13,395 bases of DNA from Candidatus Omnitrophota bacterium (GTDB taxonomy: Bacteria; Omnitrophota; Koll11; JAHIPI01). The DNA is taken from positions 1 to 13,395 of the forward strand of contig JAQUMG010000026.1 of NCBI GenBank assembly GCA_028718265.1. Direction: 5' to 3'. Made by a program: the position numbers and the translations under genes. The notes under the pieces are model-generated. The model was not told the origin of the DNA. It saw nothing but the letters and a program-made list of their open reading frames with translations, and searched no databases. This document shows, in pieces, positions 7,673 through 13,395 of the stretch. Within the stretch, counting starts at the first letter, position 1; each line of letters begins with the position of its first letter.

Positions 7673-8455
7673 TTATATCACTTCGTTCTTAAGTAATCCG
7701 GCGAGTTTATCCGCGACTTCGCCGGGCTCCCCTTTCAGGATCTGTCCACCTGCCCTGGGTGTCGGAGTAAATATCTTAACGACTTTCGTGGGAGAACCGC
7801 TCAATCCTACTCTGGCAGGATCAAGCCCCAGATCTTTTGCCGTCCAGCTGGTTATTACGGCTTTAGTGGCTTTCATCTTGCCTTTCAGCGACGGCAAGCG
7901 TGGTTCGTTGATCTCTTTTACAACTGTCATAAGACAAGGAAGCGGTACTTCTATTATTTCAAAGCCCTCTTCCACCATCCGTTCGACCTTGGCTGTGTTT
8001 CCGTTTATTTCTTCAATCTTTTTCACATAAGTAACCTGCGGTACGTCAAGATGCGTTGATATGCCGGGGCCTACCTGCGCCGTATCGCCGTCGGACGCCT
8101 GTTTGCCGCAAAGAATTATATCAAAACTGCCTATCTTCTTTATGCCGCTGGCAAGCGCATAGCTTGTGGCAAGCGTATCGCTGCCGGCAAATGCTCTGTC
8201 TGAAAGAAGTATGGCCTCATCCGCTCCTACCGCAATAGCCTCCTTGAGCGCCTGCTGAGCCTGCGGCGGACCCATGGTAAGAATGATGACTTTACCTCCG
8301 AATTTTTCCTTGAGCCGGACGGCCTCTTCGATAGCATATGTATCAAAAGGATTGATGACAGAAGCCACGCCTTCGCGTATAAGTGTATTGGTAGCCGGAT
8401 CTATTTTTACGTCCGTCGTATCGGGAACTTGTTTGATGCAGACTATTATGTTCAC
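7673..8455 (-). CDS. etfB: Electron transfer flavoprotein beta subunit
   Basis: The 260-residue partner of EtfA, of standard length. It begins MNIIVCIKQVPDTTDVKID, the usual EtfB start. CGKQASDGDTAQVGPG (116-131) is the nucleotide-binding stretch: in classical ETFs it holds AMP, while bifurcating ETFs carry a second FAD there. The G-D-T-A-Q-V-G-P form here is the one commonly seen in anaerobic, bifurcating-type EtfB. The ETF-beta signature lies at about 178-201 (VVKEINEPRLPSLKGKMKA). Translation starts with GTG at 8455, and this GTG overlaps the TGA of the preceding dehydrogenase (shared GTGA, 8452-8455), so the two are likely translationally coupled. No strong Shine-Dalgarno is close to the GTG. 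It acts in the cytoplasm with the acyl-CoA dehydrogenase and EtfA encoded on either side. Confidence 0.96.
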   Translation of the reverse strand: MNIIVCIKQVPDTTDVKIDPATNTLIREGVASVINPFDTYAIEEAVRLKEKFGGKVIILTMGPPQAQQALKEAIAVGADEAILLSDRAFAGSDTLATSYALASGIKKIGSFDIILCGKQASDGDTAQVGPGISTHLDVPQVTYVKKIEEINGNTAKVERMVEEGFEIIEVPLPCLMTVVKEINEPRLPSLKGKMKATKAVITSWTAKDLGLDPARVGLSGSPTKVVKIFTPTPRAGGQILKGEPGEVADKLAGLLKNEVI

Positions 8456-9606
8456 TTTTTAATCAATCCCTTAATAAGCGCATTCGCAATAACGCCGCGT
8501 TGTATCTGATTTGTTCCTTCATATATCTGCGTTATCTTGGCGTCGCGCATGTATTTTTCAACCGGGTAATCTCTCATGTATCCGTATCCGCCGTACAACT
8601 GCACGCAATCTGTCGTAACTTTCATGGCCATATCGCTTGCGTACAACTTTGCCATCGCGGAAGCTCCGGCAACATCTTTTGCGCCCGAATCTATCATCCT
8701 TGCCGCGGCAAATACAAGTGCTCTTGCCGCTTCTATCTGCGTGCCCATGTCGGCCAGCATAAACTGAATACCCTGAAAACTTGAGATCGGCTGACCGAAC
8801 TGATGCCTTTCGTGTACATATTTCAGCGTGAGATCAAAAGCTCCCTGGGCGATACCTACCGCCTGCGCCGCGACACCCGGGCGTGAATTATCAAACGTCT
8901 TCATCGCAACTATGAACCCCATGCCTTCTCTTCCCAGGACGTTTGCCTTGGGAACCCTGCAATCCTGAAAGATAAGCTCTCTTGTGGCTGAGGCGCGTAT
9001 ACCCATCTTCTTCTCTTTCTTTCCGAAAGTAAAACCGGGCGTACCTTTTTCGACGATTAATGCACTGGCACCGCGCGCGCCTTTTGTCTTATCAGTCATG
9101 GCGATAACCGTATAGGTTTCAGCCTCTCCGCCATTCGTTATCCACTGCTTGGTTCCGTTTAATATGTAATAATCGCCGTCCTTTTTTGCCGTAGTTTTTA
9201 TACTGCCGGCGTCGGAACCCGCCTCTGCTTCAGTAATACCAAACGCGGCCAGTTTCTTACCCTTGGCTATATCCGGCAGGTATTTCTTCTTTTGCTCTTC
9301 GTTGCCGTAAAGGATTATGGGATATGTGCCGAGCGCGGTCGCCGCGAATGCCAGCGCTATACCGCCACACGCCTTTGATAATTCTTCCGTCGCAATGCAT
9401 AGTTCCGTTACGCCGCCGCCCGTTCCGCCATACTCTTCCGGAATATATATTCCGCACATATCGCTTTCGGCCAATACCTTTACTATCGGCCAGGCAAATT
9501 CCTCTGTTTCGTCATAATGAGCGGCAACCGGCCTTATCTTTTCCTCCGCGATCTGCCGCGCCAGGTCCCGTATCATAATCTGCTGTTCATTAAATAGGTA
9601 ATTCAT
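8452..9606 (-). CDS. Acyl-CoA dehydrogenase / enoyl-CoA reductase family flavoprotein
   Basis: An FAD enzyme of 384 residues that interconverts acyl-CoA and 2-enoyl-CoA and exchanges electrons with ETF. The first signature is FGITEAEAGSD (122-132), the flavin-contacting loop is QWITNGG (154-160), and the second signature is at about 336-357 (YGGYGYMRDYP...). The catalytic base is Glu363 in YEGTNQIQRG, the position used by short-chain and butyryl-CoA-type enzymes. Length and motifs are complete, so it should be active. The exact substrate cannot be read from sequence. Being first in an operon with etfB and a ferredoxin-fused etfA, it is the counterpart of CarC or a butyryl-CoA dehydrogenase and may run in the reducing direction. 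The ATG at 9606 has a G-rich site (GGGGG, 9618-9614) seven bases upstream. Confidence 0.95.
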   Translation of the reverse strand: MNYLFNEQQIMIRDLARQIAEEKIRPVAAHYDETEEFAWPIVKVLAESDMCGIYIPEEYGGTGGGVTELCIATEELSKACGGIALAFAATALGTYPIILYGNEEQKKKYLPDIAKGKKLAAFGITEAEAGSDAGSIKTTAKKDGDYYILNGTKQWITNGGEAETYTVIAMTDKTKGARGASALIVEKGTPGFTFGKKEKKMGIRASATRELIFQDCRVPKANVLGREGMGFIVAMKTFDNSRPGVAAQAVGIAQGAFDLTLKYVHERHQFGQPISSFQGIQFMLADMGTQIEAARALVFAAARMIDSGAKDVAGASAMAKLYASDMAMKVTTDCVQLYGGYGYMRDYPVEKYMRDAKITQIYEGTNQIQRGVIANALIKGLIKK

Positions 9607-9634
9607 GTATAAACCCCCATGTTAATAACTTGTC

Positions 9635-9685
9635 GGGGACACTCTCCTTTAAAAGCACTTATATCGCCAGACGGAGGGTGTCCCC
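9635..9685. repeat. Long inverted repeat with GGGGACAC ends
   Basis: GGGGACACTCTCC (9635-9647) pairs with GGAGGGTGTCCCC (9673-9685): 13 pairs, one of them a G-T wobble on one strand, around a 25-base centre. It lies in the leader of the acyl-CoA dehydrogenase operon and downstream of the secretin gene. No T-run follows on the minus strand, so it is not a standard terminator. GGGGACAC/GTGTCCCC ends resemble the palindromes left by REP-associated or IS200-like transposases, from general recollection. It could equally be a regulatory hairpin. Confidence 0.6.
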
Positions 9686-9742
9686 ATATTGTCTGTACCG
9701 TCGTCTATAGTCTTTCGATTCAACCGCAACTGCTTTTGATGT

Positions 9743-9770
9743 ATTTTACTATAAAACCTTTAAAAGTCAA
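9743..9770 (-). promoter_or_regulatory. Probable promoter of the acyl-CoA dehydrogenase/ETF operon
   Basis: Minus-strand TTGACT (9770-9765) and TAAAAT (9748-9743) are 16 bases apart. The -35 box begins just past the secretin stop codon. Transcription from here would give a leader of roughly 130 bases carrying the inverted repeat at 9635-9685. The -10 box is less perfect than that of smc. Confidence 0.5.
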
Positions 9771-9773
9771 ACG

Positions 9774-12101
9774 CTATTCGTAACTGATAGTAATCCTGAA
9801 TGACTTTTCGGGCTGTTCTATAATTTTAGGAAAAGGCGGAAAAGGTGCAGCTTCCTTCACGGCTTCTTTAGCTGCCAATGCTAATTTTTCGTCCACGTTA
9901 TTAAGAATTTCCGGTTCGCCTTTTAGCCTCCCGTCATTAGTAAGCTTGAACATGATCCGTACGTTCTTTTCTCCCCCGGTTCCTTTGGGCATTGCCGGGT
10001 AGTTATCCTTTGCTATCCAGAATATCTTGTTCCTCAAATTTTCGTAATAGCCGTAATAACCGCCCATCGCAGGAGTAATAAGGTTCATAGGAGGTATAAG
10101 AACCTCTCCCTTGGATTTATCGGCCATCGTCGCCTCCTCGCCTTCCTTGCCGTCAAACCATTTCAAATCTTTCGAGACGTGCGTATTTGTATCTATTTTC
10201 TCTTTTTTCGGAGGCTCTTTGAGCAGCTCACGTTTTTTGCTAATGTCTTCCACTGCCATTGTTATCTGTTTTTCCAGAAGATCGCGTTGTCGCACCTTAT
10301 CACCATAGAAGGTATTCACGGACTCCGGGAAGACTTCAGTGCCGTCCATAATATACGGCGTCAGAAATATAACTATCTCTTTCTTTTCGGGCTGATTTGA
10401 AGTAGAGCTGGTCGAGCCTTGTGTTACATTCTTGAAACCGTAGCCAAGAATTGGTACATCACCTAATATAGGGACCTTGTTTATAGTTTCTATGTCCCTG
10501 TCCTGAATTAAACCTGCTATCAGTATTGTCGTTCCGTCCTTTACCATAACGGTGGTATCTGTTTCCGATTTAGAGACAACGGGTATCGAGTTACCTGTCG
10601 CGCCGACCGCATGCGCCGTTTCTATTGGTGTACCTAAAGAGCTGACTTCGGGTTTTATCTTCATGGTAACGAATCCGTCGTTATTTATAGTGGGTGTAAC
10701 CCTTAAAGTAATGCCTACGTCCAGATACGTAACAGACTCCGAGGTAACCGGACTGCCCGCGCTTGGAACCGTGGTTGTGGACGTAACATACGGCTGGTTC
10801 GTCCCGATCAGAACCTTTGCCTCTTCGTTATTAACAACTGTTATGCGCGGACTTGATATTACATTGGTCCTGCCTACGGTAGCCAGGGCTGAAATTGCTC
10901 CATCAAGCGATGCATGAGCCAGCCTGCCTATCGTAAGAGCGCCTCCAAGATTAGTTCCTGTTGAAATACCTGTAACGTTTGCCATATTCACATCCACGCT
11001 TGTGTTTGCGATGTTTCTGAAGAATTTTCCCCAATCAACGCCGTATCTAAATTCATCTGTCAGTTCTACTTCAACTATTTTGGCTTCTATCAGTACTTCT
11101 TTATGTTTTTCATCCATCGCGGTAATAATAGTTGTAATTTCCGGCATCCTTTTTACAAGATCGGTTATTACGACTTTGTTAGTCCTTTCATCCACCTGTA
11201 TCGTGCCTACGCCTTTTGTCAGAACGTCCGTCATCTTCGTTTTAACATCTTCCGCCTTCGCGTAATTCAGGCTGAATATCTTTGTCTCGACGGGCATGTC
11301 CATTTTTTCTATCATTCTTTCCATCTGGGATATGGCCTGAGGCGAATCTACCATAACAATGGTGTTAGACGGTTCGTCTATTATTACCTTTCCTATCTTT
11401 GACTTTGTCTGATTAAGCGCCTTACTAACCTCTGCTGCCTTCGCGTATTCCAGCCTGAATATCTTGACCTCTTTTTTGTCTGAATACCGTTCACCGTACA
11501 ACTGTTCGTAATCCCGTTCGGTCATTACATTTATTATGTCGCCGCGCTTTTCATAAGCCAGATCGTTCGAGGCAAGAATAATCTCAAATGCGTCCCAGAT
11601 ATCGACATCCTTTAAAAAGAGCGTAACTTTGCCTCTCACATTTCTACCGGCAACTATATTCATATTGCTCCTCGTTGAAAGCATCTTAAGTACATCTATT
11701 ATGTCGACTCCCTTAAGATCCAGCGATATCTTATTTTTCGAAGAAGCGGCATCCGCCTTAGGTGTCTTTGGTTCGGGTTTTTGCATTGCTGCTCTGCCCG
11801 GAACAGGTTCTCCGTAATCAACGTCTGATTCCATATTCTCCTCGGACAAGGGTGTGATTTCTTCGGAACTCTCTTCCGGCGCGACACCCTTAAGGGCATC
11901 CTGGATTTCTTTCCTTACTTCCGGCGGAATGTCCTCATCCTTCAGCACATCTTCGAGCGCGGGCACCTCACCGCTCACCTGGCCTCCTTCGGGTCTGGCG
12001 CCGGGAACCTCCTCATCCTGAGAAAATGCACAGGGATTAAATGTTACAATTAATGAAATTAGAAGAAAGTACGATATAAGACCCGTGATTCTCTTTTGCA
12101 T
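9774..12101 (-). CDS. gspD: Type II secretion-like secretin with C-terminal TonB-like domain
   Basis: Outer-membrane pore of a type II secretion or type IV pilus-like machine, 775 residues from the chosen start. Residues 1 to about 28 are a signal peptide (charged start, hydrophobic run, CAFSQ near the cleavage site). About 30-120 is an acidic Pro/Glu-rich linker. About 125-195 is an STN/N0-type domain. Two similar N1-type repeats follow (about 212-272 and 273-332; IFRLEYAKA and IFSLNYAKA). The secretin barrel spans about 335-590, with SSPRITVVNNEEAKVLIG and the VPILGDVPILGYGF segment. Residues about 690-775 look like a TonB C-terminal domain (DGRL, then AAKEAVKEAAPFPPFP), which is unusual in a secretin. 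The ATG at 12101 is preferred over one at 12125 because GGAGG lies six bases before it and the signal peptide then starts properly. PilQ is the main alternative name; the GspC-like neighbour favours GspD. Confidence 0.9.
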   Translation of the reverse strand: MQKRITGLISYFLLISLIVTFNPCAFSQDEEVPGARPEGGQVSGEVPALEDVLKDEDIPPEVRKEIQDALKGVAPEESSEEITPLSEENMESDVDYGEPVPGRAAMQKPEPKTPKADAASSKNKISLDLKGVDIIDVLKMLSTRSNMNIVAGRNVRGKVTLFLKDVDIWDAFEIILASNDLAYEKRGDIINVMTERDYEQLYGERYSDKKEVKIFRLEYAKAAEVSKALNQTKSKIGKVIIDEPSNTIVMVDSPQAISQMERMIEKMDMPVETKIFSLNYAKAEDVKTKMTDVLTKGVGTIQVDERTNKVVITDLVKRMPEITTIITAMDEKHKEVLIEAKIVEVELTDEFRYGVDWGKFFRNIANTSVDVNMANVTGISTGTNLGGALTIGRLAHASLDGAISALATVGRTNVISSPRITVVNNEEAKVLIGTNQPYVTSTTTVPSAGSPVTSESVTYLDVGITLRVTPTINNDGFVTMKIKPEVSSLGTPIETAHAVGATGNSIPVVSKSETDTTVMVKDGTTILIAGLIQDRDIETINKVPILGDVPILGYGFKNVTQGSTSSTSNQPEKKEIVIFLTPYIMDGTEVFPESVNTFYGDKVRQRDLLEKQITMAVEDISKKRELLKEPPKKEKIDTNTHVSKDLKWFDGKEGEEATMADKSKGEVLIPPMNLITPAMGGYYGYYENLRNKIFWIAKDNYPAMPKGTGGEKNVRIMFKLTNDGRLKGEPEILNNVDEKLALAAKEAVKEAAPFPPFPKIIEQPEKSFRITISYE

Positions 12102-12107
12102 TGTATG

Positions 12108-12112
12108 CCTCC
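12108..12112 (-). promoter_or_regulatory. Shine-Dalgarno that fixes the secretin start
   Basis: GGAGG on the minus strand, six bases before the ATG at 12101. The alternative ATG at 12125 has no site of this quality and would put an Arg/His-rich run before the signal peptide. Confidence 0.8.
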
Positions 12113-12176
12113 GATTTGCCCTCATTCGCCCGTATGCAAATCGTCTCGAGCGGCAGCGAGGGACTTCCTCTATAGC

Positions 12177-12830
12177 TTATAGCATAAGTTCGAACGTCTG
12201 ACCGTTATATTCCATCACAACCTTATCATCCAGGATATCAACAATCTTAGCCTGTCCAACCAACCCGCCTTTATATAAAAAAATTGACTTTCCCGCCTTC
12301 TTGTCCTCTATAATAGCCTGCGGTCTGTCTCCCGCGATTATTCCTATAAGGGAAAGATTGGAGCTTACCTCTTCAAGCGACGGGCCGCTTACAGCCGTAG
12401 ATGTCTCACTTTCCTGCGATGAAAATATATTTTTACTCTCTATTTGCGATGAGTAGTAAGAGTACGGCTCGATAGCCGATGCCGCCTTCCCTCTTGCCGC
12501 GGCAGGTTCCTGCTCTATCCCGGAAATAATATTAACTTCTTTTTTGGAATACGGCATGGATATTAAATCAAATGCGAGATATAATAAAAGGCCTATTAGA
12601 ATAACGGCAAAAACAGGGTTAATCCCTTTGGTATTGATATCTTTGATTTTAAAAGGCGGAAAAACGGAAGCTGCTCTTACCGCATGCGAATCATCACTCT
12701 TGTAATAGGCAGGCGCGCCGCTCTGGGGCAGGGCGGCCTTTGTTTCCGCGCTGTCTTTCGGCGCATACTTCTTGCCGGAACCTTTTATCAGCCGCAACAA
12801 CTTCTCTTCAGGAGAAAAATCCTTTTTCAT
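12177..12830 (-). CDS. Short GspC/PilP-like inner-membrane protein
   Basis: A 217-residue bitopic protein. Residues 1-70 are a charged cytoplasmic part, about 71-92 a single membrane helix (NPVFAVILIGLLLYLAFDLI), and the rest periplasmic. The C-terminal part (about 123-217) fits the GspC homology region: SSQIESKNIF, then SLIGIIAGDRPQAIIED and LYKGGLVGQAKIVDILDDKV. In type II secretion this region links the inner-membrane platform to the N0 domain of the secretin, and the secretin gene is next in the operon (75-base gap). It lacks the PDZ or coiled-coil domain that ends a typical GspC (about 270-300 residues), so it is a minimal form; PilP is an alternative. GAGG lies about ten bases before the ATG, inside the last codons of the ATPase gene, and the two genes are two bases apart, which indicates translational coupling. 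Confidence 0.75.
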   Translation of the reverse strand: MKKDFSPEEKLLRLIKGSGKKYAPKDSAETKAALPQSGAPAYYKSDDSHAVRAASVFPPFKIKDINTKGINPVFAVILIGLLLYLAFDLISMPYSKKEVNIISGIEQEPAAARGKAASAIEPYSYYSSQIESKNIFSSQESETSTAVSGPSLEEVSSNLSLIGIIAGDRPQAIIEDKKAGKSIFLYKGGLVGQAKIVDILDDKVVMEYNGQTFELML

Positions 12831-12832
12831 GA

Positions 12833-13395
12833 TTATATTACCTCGTTTCTAATGATTTCCAATATCATCGGCTCGTCAATAATCCTTCTGTCCCTCATTA
12901 CCGCCAGCTCCAGAGCATTGTGGCATAATACAGCGATCTTACGCGGGTAGCCCATTGTATGTTCGTGTATAAGCTTTACTGCTCCGTCGGTAAAAAGTTC
13001 CGCCGACCCGTCATAACCTGCCTGCTTTAGACGGAAATTAATCATATCTTTAGTCTCATCTCCGTCAAGAGGGTTTATTATATATTTCAGCGTTACCCTG
13101 TCGAAAAAATTTCTTATTTTCTTCACTTTGGGCATTATCTCCATCTGGGCCAGGATGACTAACTGCAGCAGTTTATATTCGTTTGTCTCGTAATTAAGAA
13201 GCGTCCTGAGCAATTCGAGAAAAGTCGGCGTCAGTTTCTGCCCTTCATCGATCAATAAAATTATGGTCTTGTTTTCATCAACGCCTTTCTGGAAAAGATA
13301 TTTTTCTATGGCGTCCTTGTAGTCCAAAGTAGATTTAAGGTGAGGCGCGACTCCGAACATCTTGGCTAAACTTGACAAAAACTGGAATTCCGTTT
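12833..13395 (-). CDS. ExeA/GspA-type AAA+ ATPase (partial, N-terminus outside window)
   Basis: C-terminal part, about 187 codons, of an ATPase of the ExeA/GspA/MshM family, which helps secretins assemble through the cell wall in type II secretion and related pili. The frame stays open through the window edge, so the gene starts beyond it; the TTG at 13378 is internal and not a credible start. Visible are Walker B (IILLIDEGQ), a sensor-like strand LLQLVILAQMEI where the family usually has GQ, and FFDRVTLKYIINPL with the likely arginine finger. The C-terminal helical lid carries GYPRKIAVLCHNALELA. Walker A must be in the missing part. No peptidoglycan-binding domain follows: the protein stops right after the AAA+ lid, so it is the short form. 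It heads the GspC-like and secretin genes. Confidence 0.85.
   Translation of the reverse strand, partial: TEFQFLSSLAKMFGVAPHLKSTLDYKDAIEKYLFQKGVDENKTIILLIDEGQKLTPTFLELLRTLLNYETNEYKLLQLVILAQMEIMPKVKKIRNFFDRVTLKYIINPLDGDETKDMINFRLKQAGYDGSAELFTDGAVKLIHEHTMGYPRKIAVLCHNALELAVMRDRRIIDEPMILEIIRNEVI

Noticed and set aside
12102..12125. Upstream ATG for the secretin
   Set aside because: It would place an Arg/His-rich octapeptide before the signal peptide and has no good ribosome site, whereas GGAGG precedes the ATG at 12101.
12114..12141. ATTTGC/GCAAAT inverted repeat before the secretin gene
   Set aside because: Only six pairs with a 16-base loop in AT-containing sequence; too weak to call an operator or attenuator.

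Overview
The window looks like a chromosomal piece of an uncultured, anaerobic bacterium with a Gram-negative-type envelope. A secretin and an inner-membrane GspC-like partner imply two membranes. An acyl-CoA dehydrogenase plus an electron-transfer flavoprotein (ETF) with a ferredoxin-fused alpha subunit imply anaerobic CoA-ester redox chemistry. Gene content and the many short GC-rich palindromes recall candidate phyla such as Omnitrophota, but that placement is a guess from general resemblance, not a search.

Layout. Positions 1-528 hold no credible gene. They contain several GC palindromes and one 222-base element (167-388) with long imperfect terminal inverted repeats and two internal stem-loops, resembling a MITE or a structured RNA. 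A near-consensus promoter (490-518) then drives a GAF-GGDEF diguanylate cyclase (529-1737, +), apparently as a leaderless or nearly leaderless message. Everything after it is on the minus strand. smc (1740-5393) converges on the cyclase with two bases between stop codons. Its own promoter lies at 5470-5497, and a palindrome overlaps its weak ribosome-binding region.

Upstream of smc is a four-gene operon read right to left: acyl-CoA dehydrogenase (8452-9606), etfB (7673-8455, GTG start overlapping the previous stop), a UroD-superfamily protein (6737-7660) and etfA with two N-terminal [4Fe-4S] motifs (5522-6724). This matches the CarC-CarD-CarE order of the Acetobacterium electron-bifurcating caffeyl-CoA reductase, but with a UroD-like gene inserted between the ETF subunits. 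The operon's probable promoter is at 9743-9770, and its leader carries a long inverted repeat (9635-9685).

The right end holds a type II secretion-like cluster, also read right to left: an ExeA/GspA-type AAA+ ATPase cut by the window edge, a short GspC-like membrane protein, and a secretin whose C-terminus looks like a TonB C-terminal domain. The three probably form one transcription unit starting outside the window. The ATPase would help assembly, the GspC-like protein would link the inner membrane to the secretin, and the secretin would form the outer-membrane pore.

The best candidates for something undescribed are the 222-base repeat element, the secretin-TonB fusion, and the ETF operon with its embedded UroD-like gene.
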